A stretch of DNA of 64,000 nt from Agromyces sp. LHK192 (lineage in GTDB: Bacteria; Actinomycetota; Actinomycetes; Actinomycetales; Microbacteriaceae): NCBI RefSeq assembly GCF_004006235.1, contig NZ_CP034753.1, positions 3,286,001 through 3,350,000 of the forward strand, given 5' to 3'. The notes under the pieces were generated by a model. That model did no database searches, was not told the origin of the DNA, and was given only the letters and a program-made list of their open reading frames with translations. Positions 42,026 to 50,161 of the stretch are shown here, piece by piece (the first letter of the stretch is position 1; each line of letters opens with the position of its first letter). The position numbers and the translations under genes were made by a program.

Positions 42026-43336
42026 TCACTCGGCGACGGTGAACCCGCTCGACTCGAGGTCGTCGACGGTGATCTGCTGCATCGCGGTGACCGCGGCGAG
42101 GAAGGCGTCGACCGTCTTCGCCTCTGCGGCCTTCGCGAACTCGTCGTTGTACGCGCTGAACGCGACGTTCACGTTCGGGCCGTAGGTGAAGGGCGCCACG
42201 ACGGCGGCGGCTTCGGCGGCGACGTCGTAGAAGTCGGGCTGGTTGCTGAAGAACTCCGGCGCCTCGGTGAGCACGGCGGCTGCGGCGGCGGTCGCGGCGG
42301 GGTAGATGCCGGCCTCGTCGACGAGCGCCTGCACGGCCTCCGGGTGGGTGTTCAGCCAGGTCGCGAATTCGACGGCGGCCTCGGCGTGCTTCGACTGGGT
42401 CGTGACCGCGGTCGACGAACCGCCCCAGTTGCCGTTCGAGGCGTCGCCGTCCCACGTGGGCAGCGGGGCCGCCTTCCAGAGACCGGCGGTGTCGGCGGCG
42501 TTGCCGCTGAGCACGCCCGGGCCCCAGACGGCGCCGAGCCAGCCGGCCTGCGTGCCGTCGTTGAGCGCGGCATTCCACTCGGGGGTGTACATCGGCTTGT
42601 TGTCGATGACGCCCTCCTGCACGAGACCGCCCCAGTACTCGGCGACCTGCTGGGTGGGTGCCTCGTCGATGCCGACGCCCCAGGCCTCGCCGTCGATCGA
42701 CCACCACTCGGCATTCGCCTGCTGCGAGAGACCGGCGAACCAGCCGGCGTCGTTGGCCGAGAAGGTGCCGAGGTACTTGGTCGGGTCGGCGGCGTGCAGC
42801 GCGCGGGCCGTCTCGGCGTACTCGTCCCACGTGGTGGGCACGGTGAGGCCGAGCTGGGTGAAGAGGTCGTCGCGGTAGAAGAACATCATGGGGCCGGTGT
42901 CCTGCGGGATCGCGTAGACCGCGTCGCCGCCGAGGGTGACGGAGTCCCAGACGCCGGCGGGGAACTCACCTGCGACGTCCGAGCCGCCGGCACCGGAGAT
43001 ATCGGCGATGGCGTCGGATGCGACGAGCGTCGGGATCTTCTGATACTCGGCCTGGATCAGGTCGGGGGCTCCGGAGCCCGCCTTGATGGCGGTGAGCAGC
43101 TTGGTGATGGCGGGGTCGCCGCCGTCCTGCTTGTTGACGGTGACCTGGATCTCGGGGTGCTCGGCGTTCCAGACGTCGGCGACCTTGTCCATGTTGGGCG
43201 CCCAGGTCCAGTAGGTCAGCTCGATGGGGTCGTCGGCCGACCCCTCCGAACCGCCCTCGCCGGCGGAGCAGCCGGTCATGATCAGTGCGGCTGCGGCGAC
43301 GGCGGCCACGGCGCCGATGCGGAATGAAGCACGCAT
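42026..43336 (-). CDS. Sugar ABC transporter substrate-binding lipoprotein of the galactan locus
   Basis: The 436-residue protein has a lipoprotein signal (LIMTGC) and the family 1 solute-binding pattern: IELTYWTWAPNMDKVADVWN, GSGAPDLIQAEYQKIPTLV and YAIPQDTGPMMFFYRDDLF. ATG 43336 follows AAGGAGG. It is the first gene of the leftward operon with two permeases and the LacI gene, and divergent from the GH35 gene. The likely ligand is a galacto-oligosaccharide, by context with GH53 and GH35. Confidence 0.9.
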   Translation of the reverse strand: MRASFRIGAVAAVAAAALIMTGCSAGEGGSEGSADDPIELTYWTWAPNMDKVADVWNAEHPEIQVTVNKQDGGDPAITKLLTAIKAGSGAPDLIQAEYQKIPTLVASDAIADISGAGGSDVAGEFPAGVWDSVTLGGDAVYAIPQDTGPMMFFYRDDLFTQLGLTVPTTWDEYAETARALHAADPTKYLGTFSANDAGWFAGLSQQANAEWWSIDGEAWGVGIDEAPTQQVAEYWGGLVQEGVIDNKPMYTPEWNAALNDGTQAGWLGAVWGPGVLSGNAADTAGLWKAAPLPTWDGDASNGNWGGSSTAVTTQSKHAEAAVEFATWLNTHPEAVQALVDEAGIYPAATAAAAAVLTEAPEFFSNQPDFYDVAAEAAAVVAPFTYGPNVNVAFSAYNDEFAKAAEAKTVDAFLAAVTAMQQITVDDLESSGFTVAE

Positions 43337-43408
43337 TCGTCCTCCTTGTCGAAAGCTGTGATTGCGGATGCCCGTGGGCCCGCATGACCGAGGAGGACCA
43401 CGCTGTGC

Positions 43409-43424
43409 CTGTGAGCGATCCCAG
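43409..43424. promoter_or_regulatory. LacI-type operator 1
   Basis: CTGTGAGCGATCCCAG lies just downstream of the -10 of the leftward promoter (TTGACA at 43451-43446, 16-nt spacer, TATTAC at 43429-43424, minus strand). It shares CTGTGAGCG with operator 2. Confidence 0.6.
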
Positions 43425-43451
43425 TAATACACAGCCCAGCTCGACTGTCAA
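43424..43451 (-). promoter_or_regulatory. Promoter of the sugar transporter operon
   Basis: On the minus strand a perfect -35 TTGACA is followed after 16 nt by TATTAC. LacI-type operator 1 abuts it, so repression at the start site is expected. Confidence 0.65.
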
Positions 43452-43496
43452 CTCCGGGAAACCGGAACGACACAGGAACGATCGGCTGTGCTAGAA

Positions 43497-43512
43497 CTGT
43501 GAGCGCACACAG
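43497..43512. promoter_or_regulatory. LacI-type operator 2
   Basis: CTGTGAGCGCACACAG is a near-palindrome (CTGTG/CACAG) 17 nt before the GH35 start, next to a -10-like TAGAAC (43492-43497). It is 88 bp, about eight helical turns, from operator 1. Confidence 0.65.
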
Positions 43513-43529
43513 ATTCAAGGGAGAACGCC

Positions 43530-45992
43530 ATGCCCTCGCAGCCCGCGACCGAGCAGCAACCTGCGACCGAGCAGCACCCTGCGACCGCGCAGCACCTGCT
43601 CGCCGTGACCCACGAGCCGTGGGCCGAGCCGCTCACGCGCCCCGCGATGGGCGACCAGGTCGACCGGCACGCGCGGATCGCGATCACCAACCGCTACGTC
43701 GAGCTCGCGGGCCGGCCCGCGATCCCCGTCTCGGGCGAGCTGCACTACAGCCGCGTCCCCCGGGCCGAGTGGAGCGAGCGGCTGCGGCTCATGCGCTCGG
43801 GCGGCGTGAGCGTCGTAGCCGCCTACGTGATCTGGCTGCACCACGAACCCGTGCAGGGTGCGCCGAGCTTCGAGGGCGACCTCGACGTCGCCGCATTCGT
43901 GCGCGAGGCCGCGGCCGCCGGACTCGACGTCGTGCTCCGCATCGGACCCTGGGTGCACGGCGAGACCCGCAACGGCGGGTTCCCCGACTGGGTGCAGCAG
44001 GCACAGGTCGCGCACCGCACCGACGACCCCGGGTACCTCGCCCTCGTCGACGCGTGGTTCGCCGCGATCGGCGCACAGGTCGCCGATCTCTGCCGACCCG
44101 ACGGCAACGTCATCGCGATCCAGCTCGACAACGAGCTCTACGACCAGCCCGACCACCTCGTGACCCTGAAGGGCATGGCCCGCCGGCACGGCCTGGTCGC
44201 CCCGATCTACACCGCCACGGCGTGGGGCGGCGCCGACCTCCCGGTCGGCGAGGTGCTCCCCCTCTACGGCGGCTACGGCGACGGCTTCTGGGTCGACGCC
44301 GACCACGCCTGGGACACGACCTTCCGCGAGCACTTCTTCTTCTCGCACACCTGGGACGACCCGGGCATCGGCGCCGACCTGCGCGAGCACCCCGGCATCG
44401 GCCGGCGCCCCGAGACGCCGCGGCTGCCGTCGGCGTCGTTCCCCGCGGCGACCTGCGAACTCGGCGGCGGCATGGCGATGGCCTACCACCGGCGCCCGCT
44501 GCTGCAGGGCGCCGATGTGGCGGCCGTCGCCCACAACAAGATCGGCAACGGCTCGGGCTGGCAGGGCTACTACATGTACGCCGGCGGCTCGAACCGCGCG
44601 CCCGGCCTGCAGGAATCGCACGCGACCGGCTACCCCAACGACCTGCCCGAGTACGACTACGACTTCCACGCGCCGATCGGCGCGGCGGGCCGACTCTCGG
44701 CGAGCCACGCGGCCCTGCGCCGCCAGCACGCGTTCCTCGCCGCGTTCGGCGACCGCCTCGCGCCGATGCCGTCGACGCTCCCCCACCGGCATCCCGCGGA
44801 CGTCGAGGACACGACGACCCTGCGCTGGGCGATCCGCAGCGACGGGGCATCCGGATGGCTGTTCATCACGTGGCAGCAGCCCCACGTGCCGCTCGGCACG
44901 GTCGCGGGAGCGCAGTTCGCGGTGACGATCGGCGACAGCACCACGGTGCTGCCGCACGCTCCGGTCGACGTGCCGGCCGGCACGATCGCGCACTGGCCGC
45001 TCGGCCTCGAGGTCGGCGGCGTCACGCTCGACTGGGCGACCGCCTCACCGCTGACCCTGCTCGACGGCGCTGTGCCGACCCTGGTGCTCGTCGCCGAGGC
45101 GGGGATCCCGGTGGAGCTCGCGACCTCGGCGACGATCGATACGGCGTTCACGGTGGCCGACCCCGCGGCGGAGGAGGATTCCGGGAGCACGGATGCCTCG
45201 GGCGACACGGGCATCCCCGCCTCCGACGGCGCGTTCCTCTCGATCCCCGACGCAGGGAACGTCATCGTCGACGCCGAGGAGGCCCGGCTCGTGCGCCTCG
45301 CCGACGGGGCGGCTCGCCTCGACGTGCTCGTGCTGCCCGCGGCATCCGCCGACCGGATCTGGGTCCTGGAGTCGACTGGGCGCCGACGGCTCGTGCGCGC
45401 CGACGGCGCCGTGTTCGAGGACGCCTCGGGCCGCATCGCGGTGCGCGCCGAGGGCGTTCCCGATGTCGTCGAGTACCTGCCGGGCGAAACGCGCCTCGCA
45501 CGCGTGCCGATGGCATCCGGGACCGGCGCAGCCGGCGGCGCGACCCTCGTCGACGTCGGGCGACCGACGCCCTCGGTCGAGCCGGTCCCGGCCGGATACG
45601 GCTCGTTCCACGGTCGGGCGTCCGCGCCGAGCCGCGAGGAGCTCGAACGCCACGCGACCGCATGGTCGTTCACGCTCCCCGCGCCGACGGGCGCGCGGCG
45701 CTACCTCGAGGTCGACTGGGCCGGCGACGTCGCCCGGCTCGAGGTCGACGGCGAGGTCGTGGCCGACCGCTTCTGGGACGGCACGACCTGGACCATCGGG
45801 CTCGACGTGCTCGGGGTGACCGAATCGTCGAGCCTCACGCTGCGGGTGCTCCCCATGCATCCGGATGCCGCGGTGCACCTGCCCGAGGGCGCGGGCGCGC
45901 GCCGGGCGCTCGCGGACGGCCCGCTCGTCGCGCTCGACGGCGTGACCCTCGTCGAGGCTCCGCTCTGGACGGAGGCCGCGCCCCGGCCCTGA
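43530..45992 (+). CDS. Intracellular GH35-type beta-galactosidase
   Basis: The 820-residue enzyme has the GH35 N-terminal barrel: VSGELHYSRVPRAEW, IGPWVHGETRNGGFPDW and the acid/base in IQLDNELY (E202); E310 in TCELGGGM is a possible nucleophile. Beta-sandwich domains follow to the C-terminus. There is no signal peptide, so it releases galactose from imported oligosaccharides in the cytoplasm. The extreme N-terminus has three repeats of roughly QPATEQ from an 18-bp DNA repeat. ATG 43530 follows AAGGGAG. LacI operator 2 lies just upstream, and the secreted galactanase gene follows after 113 nt. Confidence 0.85.
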   Translation: MPSQPATEQQPATEQHPATAQHLLAVTHEPWAEPLTRPAMGDQVDRHARIAITNRYVELAGRPAIPVSGELHYSRVPRAEWSERLRLMRSGGVSVVAAYVIWLHHEPVQGAPSFEGDLDVAAFVREAAAAGLDVVLRIGPWVHGETRNGGFPDWVQQAQVAHRTDDPGYLALVDAWFAAIGAQVADLCRPDGNVIAIQLDNELYDQPDHLVTLKGMARRHGLVAPIYTATAWGGADLPVGEVLPLYGGYGDGFWVDADHAWDTTFREHFFFSHTWDDPGIGADLREHPGIGRRPETPRLPSASFPAATCELGGGMAMAYHRRPLLQGADVAAVAHNKIGNGSGWQGYYMYAGGSNRAPGLQESHATGYPNDLPEYDYDFHAPIGAAGRLSASHAALRRQHAFLAAFGDRLAPMPSTLPHRHPADVEDTTTLRWAIRSDGASGWLFITWQQPHVPLGTVAGAQFAVTIGDSTTVLPHAPVDVPAGTIAHWPLGLEVGGVTLDWATASPLTLLDGAVPTLVLVAEAGIPVELATSATIDTAFTVADPAAEEDSGSTDASGDTGIPASDGAFLSIPDAGNVIVDAEEARLVRLADGAARLDVLVLPAASADRIWVLESTGRRRLVRADGAVFEDASGRIAVRAEGVPDVVEYLPGETRLARVPMASGTGAAGGATLVDVGRPTPSVEPVPAGYGSFHGRASAPSREELERHATAWSFTLPAPTGARRYLEVDWAGDVARLEVDGEVVADRFWDGTTWTIGLDVLGVTESSSLTLRVLPMHPDAAVHLPEGAGARRALADGPLVALDGVTLVEAPLWTEAAPRP

Positions 45993-46105
45993 CGGACGCC
46001 GACCTGCACCACCGCCCGGCCGAAGGACCGGCATCCACCCACCGCAGCGCCGCGGTGGCCCGCCCCGGCGGACCTCCTCGTCGTTGCCGAACGAGAGGAA
46101 CCACC

Positions 46106-48310
46106 GTGCACCGACCACTCACCCAAAGACGGCGGGCGAGGCTCGCGAGCGTATCGCTGGGCGCCGCCGTCGCGCTCTGCGCGTCGCTGTTCACCGCCAC
46201 GTCCGCGTCCGCGGCATCCGACGCATCCGCCGCCGGCGACCACCCCGTCGACGCCGGCATCTTCGTGCCGAAGGTCGAGGGTCTCGCCGACGACTTCGCG
46301 ATGGGCGTCGACGTGTCGACCGTACTGTCGCTCGAGGAGAGCGGCGTCGTCTTCCGCGACGCGGCAGGGCAGCCCGCCGACCTGTTCGCCGTGCTCGCCG
46401 ACTCCGGCGTGAACTCCGTGCGCGTACGCGTCTGGAACGACCCGTACGACGCGTCGGGCCGCGGCTACGGCGGCGGCACCGTCGACGTCGACCGCGCGGT
46501 CGAGATCGGGCAGCGGGCGACCGCAGCCGGGCTCGACGTGCTCGTCGACTTCCACTACTCCGACTTCTGGGCGGACCCCGCCAGGCAGCTCGTTCCGAAG
46601 GCGTGGGCCGGGCTCACCGACGCCGAGACCGTGACCGCGCTGCACGACTTCACCGCCGCCTCGCTCCAGGAGTTCGAGGACGCCGGCGTCGACGTACGCA
46701 TGGTGCAGATCGGCAACGAGACGAACAACGCCATCGCCGGCCACACGCGACCTGGCCGCGAGATCGATGAGCAGTTCGCCGCCCTCGTCGCGGCGGGCAG
46801 CAGCGCGACCCGCGAGGTGCTGCCCGACGCGCTCGTGGCCGTGCACTTCACGAACCCCGAGACACCCGGCCGGTACGCGACGTACGCGGCGGGCCTCGAG
46901 GCGTTCGGCGTCGACTACGACGTGTTCGCGAGCTCGTACTACCCGTACTGGCACGGCAGCGTCGAGAACCTCACGTCGGTGCTCACCGACGTCTCCACGA
47001 CCTACGGCAAGCAGGTGGTCGTCGCCGAGACGAGCTGGGCGCACACCCTGGACGACACCGACGGCTACCCCAACGTGATCGGCGAGGCCGGCATCACCGA
47101 CCAGTACCCGGTGAGCGTGCAGGGCCAGGCGTCGGAGCTGCGCGACGTGATCGCGGCCGTCGCGGCGGTCGGCGACGCGGGTGTCGGCGTCTACTACTGG
47201 GAGCCCGCGTGGCTGCCGGTGGGTCCGGCTTCGGACGTCGAGGCGAACCGCCTGCTGTGGGAACAGCACGGCTCGGGCTGGGCGTCGAGCGCGGCGAGCG
47301 AGTACGACCCGGTGCATGTCGGCGAGTACTACGGCGGCTCGGCATGGGACAACCAGGCCCTGTTCGCGGCGGACGGCACCGCGCTGGAGTCGCTGCGGAC
47401 GTTCTCGTACGTGCGCACGGGCGCTGTGGCTCCCCTCGAGATCGTGGCGGTCGACGAGCCAGCCCTGACCGTGGTCGACGGGGATCCCGTCGCCCTGCCG
47501 CCGACGATCGCCGTGACGTGGAACGACGGCACGGTCGAGCATCCGACGGTCTCGTGGAGCCGTGCGGTCGACTGGATCAGGGGGCCCGGCGAGTACGCCA
47601 TCCCGGGTACGACCTCGACGGGCCTCGACGTCACCGCGACGGTGCGGGTCGAGGCCGCGAACTTCGTGGTGAACGGCGGGTTCGAGCTGGAGGACACGAG
47701 CGCGTGGACCTTCACCGGACCGGCTGCCCGCGCCCAGACTGCCGACGGGTCGGCGGGCGACTACGCGGTGACGTTCTGGGACGGCTGGGACTACCAGGCG
47801 TCAGCCACCCAGCGCATCGAGGGCGTGCCGGCCGGAACCTACGTGCTGTCGGCGACGACGCAGGGCACGAACAGCCCCGCGGCCGACTCGCGCGTGCTGT
47901 CGGCGACGACGTCGGCGGGCTCGTGGAGCGCACCGATGGCGTTCAGCGTGTGGAACGCGTTCGACACGGCCGAGGTGCCGGGCATCGTCGTCGGCGCCGA
48001 CGGCGTGGTCGAGATCGCGGCGACGTTCGACCTGTCAGCCGGCGCCTGGGGCGTGCTCGACGAGGTGCGCCTCGTCGATGCCGCCGCCGTCGGCGGCACC
48101 CAGGTGGACACCCGCATCCTCGACCTCGCGCTGCAGGGCGCCTCGAAGATCGACCGCGCGCGCTTCACCGAGGCATCCGCCGCCCGTCTCGACGAGGCCG
48201 TCGCGATCGGCGAGGTCGTCGTCGCAGGGTCGACGGCCACGAAGCGCGACGTGATCGCCGGGACCGCGATCATCGCGATGGCGGTGCTGCAGCTCAAGCG
48301 CGCGAAGTAG
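46106..48310 (+). CDS. Secreted GH53 arabinogalactan endo-beta-1,4-galactanase with accessory domains
   Basis: The 734-residue protein has a signal peptide (about 1-37, RRRARL..ASASA), the GH53 barrel with FHYSDFWADPARQLVPKAW, acid/base E205 in QIGNETN and nucleophile E308 in AETSWAHT. After residue 440 come an Ig-like domain (VVDGDPVALPPTIAVTWNDG), a carbohydrate-binding-like domain with NGGFELEDTSAW and a short helical FIVAR-like end. It cuts beta-1,4-galactan outside the cell for the ABC importer. Start GTG 46106 follows GAGAGGAA. A terminator follows. Confidence 0.9.
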   Translation: MHRPLTQRRRARLASVSLGAAVALCASLFTATSASAASDASAAGDHPVDAGIFVPKVEGLADDFAMGVDVSTVLSLEESGVVFRDAAGQPADLFAVLADSGVNSVRVRVWNDPYDASGRGYGGGTVDVDRAVEIGQRATAAGLDVLVDFHYSDFWADPARQLVPKAWAGLTDAETVTALHDFTAASLQEFEDAGVDVRMVQIGNETNNAIAGHTRPGREIDEQFAALVAAGSSATREVLPDALVAVHFTNPETPGRYATYAAGLEAFGVDYDVFASSYYPYWHGSVENLTSVLTDVSTTYGKQVVVAETSWAHTLDDTDGYPNVIGEAGITDQYPVSVQGQASELRDVIAAVAAVGDAGVGVYYWEPAWLPVGPASDVEANRLLWEQHGSGWASSAASEYDPVHVGEYYGGSAWDNQALFAADGTALESLRTFSYVRTGAVAPLEIVAVDEPALTVVDGDPVALPPTIAVTWNDGTVEHPTVSWSRAVDWIRGPGEYAIPGTTSTGLDVTATVRVEAANFVVNGGFELEDTSAWTFTGPAARAQTADGSAGDYAVTFWDGWDYQASATQRIEGVPAGTYVLSATTQGTNSPAADSRVLSATTSAGSWSAPMAFSVWNAFDTAEVPGIVVGADGVVEIAATFDLSAGAWGVLDEVRLVDAAAVGGTQVDTRILDLALQGASKIDRARFTEASAARLDEAVAIGEVVVAGSTATKRDVIAGTAIIAMAVLQLKRAK

Positions 48311-48336
48311 CGCCCGGAGGGTCGACCGGACACGAC

Positions 48337-48370
48337 GACGGGGCCGGGTGCGTGCGCACCCGGCCCCGTC
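48337..48370. terminator. Hairpin terminator after the GH53 gene
   Basis: A 15-bp perfect stem GACGGGGCCGGGTGC with its complement closes on GTGC and is followed by TCAT. It separates convergent genes. Confidence 0.8.
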
Positions 48371-48443
48371 TCATTCAGCCCGACTCGGGTTCGGGCCGTC
48401 TCGGTGACCGCGGCGGGATCGCCACGGTCGAGGTCGTCACTGC

Positions 48444-49922
48444 TCAGGCCGCGGCGGCCTCGCAGGGCGCGGTCGACGGGTAGAGCAGCCATACGGCCTT
48501 GCCGTCGACGACGAAGCCGTCGCCGGGCAGCTCGGCCGGCAGCACGTGGCCGTCGGTCGGCGTGAAGACGACGCGGTGGCGCACGGTGCCCTCGTGGCCC
48601 GGGGCATCCGTCACCCGGCTGGCGACCTTCCAGGTGCCGCCGACCGATTCGCCGTAGACGACGGTGTCGGCGTCGACGCCGCACTGGTCGATCACGGTCG
48701 GAGCCGCGACCTGCGCAACGGGCGCCGGGTCGTCGCACGGCTCGGCGGCGACGACGTCGATGCCGAGCGCGACCTTGAACACGTGGCCGTCCTTGACGAA
48801 GGTCGTCCAACCGGCGGGCACCGAGGTGAACGCGTCGGCGGCCTCGTTCTTCACGGTCGCGATCACGTCGTAGTGGCCGGGCGCGAGGCTCGACGGGTCG
48901 GTGATCGCGGCACCGTCGGACTTGCGCTTGACGAGCAGCTTCACGCCGTCGGGGTTCGCGATCTGCAGGCTCGCCGGGGTGATGGTGCCGAGACCGTAGC
49001 CCGCCGGGGGCGTGCACACCTCGGGCATGAAGACGACGGCGGGCACCGCCTTGCCGCAGCGCGCGTCGTCCTGCGTCCTGGTCCACTGCACGCGGCCGGC
49101 GTCGAAGACGTAGCCGTCGTTCGCCGTGGCGACGATGCCGACCTTGCCGTTGAGCGTCGAGTGGTCGGTGACGCGGTAGGTGGCGCCGACGACCTCGGGC
49201 ACGACCCAGTGCCCGTTGTTCGCGACTCCGCACTCGTCGACCCACGTCGGGGCGACCGGCGTGATGCACGCGGTCGACAGTCCCTCGATCGTGCGGGTGA
49301 GACCGGCCGAGCCGTCGGCGTCGTTCCACGCAGTGACCTCGACCGACCACGCGTGGCGCACGCCGCGGTCGCCGAGCGGAACGTCGGCTGCGAAGCCGGT
49401 GCCGAACGCCTCGTTCGAGACCTCGGTGCCGTCGACCGTGACGGTGACCGTGTTGGGGACCGCGTCGGCCGCCACGAAGTCGGGGTTGTCGACGAGCATC
49501 GTGGGCTCCCCCACGGCCGGCTTCGCAGGGACCGCTGCGACGTCGACGTGCTTCGCCGTCTTGCCGGTCGCGAACCAGAGGCGCCAGTCGTAGATCACGG
49601 TCGCGCCGCTGTCCTTGTGCGCCCACCGCTTCTCGACGCGCAGCGGGAACAGCTTGACGATCGTCTGGTACTCGACGTCGACGTGGCTTACCTCGGCGAC
49701 CGCGGGCACGGCCGGCACGTAGGCCGGGTTGGCGACCTCGAGCTGGGGCTCGCCGACGACGGGCCGCTCGGCGTAGCCGGCGAGGTCGACGGAAAGCACC
49801 TCGCAGGTGGCGGATGCCGCGGACGCGGCGGTCTCCGCGGCGGCGGGGGCGACCGCGGCGAGCGCGACGAGTCCTCCGGCGAGCATCGCCGTGGCGGCGG
49901 CGCTCGCGATGAGCTTCTTCAC
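48444..49922 (-). CDS. Secreted protein of unknown function with two Cys-Gly repeat modules
   Basis: The 492-residue protein has a clear signal peptide (about 1-29, KKLIASAAATAMLAGGLVAL). The mature part repeats a module: APTWVDECGV (226-233) to a Cys near 289, and APTVIDQCGV (407-416) to a Cys near 487, each a beta-rich unit with a closing Cys; a shorter repeat VGEPQLEVANP / VGEPTMLVDNP occurs at 57 and 137. No membrane anchor or sorting motif is present. Start GTG 49922 follows AAGGGA. I do not recognise a family; it may be a matrix or cell-surface structural protein. A 28-bp perfect palindrome lies 60 nt upstream. Confidence 0.75.
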   Translation of the reverse strand: MKKLIASAAATAMLAGGLVALAAVAPAAAETAASAASATCEVLSVDLAGYAERPVVGEPQLEVANPAYVPAVPAVAEVSHVDVEYQTIVKLFPLRVEKRWAHKDSGATVIYDWRLWFATGKTAKHVDVAAVPAKPAVGEPTMLVDNPDFVAADAVPNTVTVTVDGTEVSNEAFGTGFAADVPLGDRGVRHAWSVEVTAWNDADGSAGLTRTIEGLSTACITPVAPTWVDECGVANNGHWVVPEVVGATYRVTDHSTLNGKVGIVATANDGYVFDAGRVQWTRTQDDARCGKAVPAVVFMPEVCTPPAGYGLGTITPASLQIANPDGVKLLVKRKSDGAAITDPSSLAPGHYDVIATVKNEAADAFTSVPAGWTTFVKDGHVFKVALGIDVVAAEPCDDPAPVAQVAAPTVIDQCGVDADTVVYGESVGGTWKVASRVTDAPGHEGTVRHRVVFTPTDGHVLPAELPGDGFVVDGKAVWLLYPSTAPCEAAAA

Positions 49923-49982
49923 GTGAATCCCTTTCGTTCTCGCGCACGGCGAGGCTGGGCCGGCGCACGGGAGCGAGGCTTG

Positions 49983-50010
49983 CGCGCGGACGCCGATCGG
50001 CGTCCGCGCG
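49983..50010. repeat. 28-bp perfect palindrome upstream of the secreted protein gene
   Basis: Arms CGCGCGGACGCCGA and TCGGCGTCCGCGCG are complementary with no loop. It lies between the secreted protein gene (start 49922) and the helicase stop (50162), in a 239-nt gap. It could be an operator, a leader hairpin or a terminator for the helicase gene. Confidence 0.75.
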
Positions 50011-50161
50011 TCATCGCGCGAGGCCTGGGTCGGATTGGGCGACGTTCCGAAGTCGGGTCCGGATCCGCCGCACCTTCGACGCTAACCGGGGCCGGCTGTC
50101 CGGACCGACCGGATCGCACCCCCAGAAGTGGTCGCATTCGCGAGCCCCGTCGCCGGCGTGC

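Noticed and set aside
43499..46105. One 1603-residue protein spanning the GH35 and GH53 genes
   Set aside because: Upstream of 46106 that frame is only the shadow of GH35, which is read in another frame; GH53 has its own GTG, ribosome site and signal peptide.
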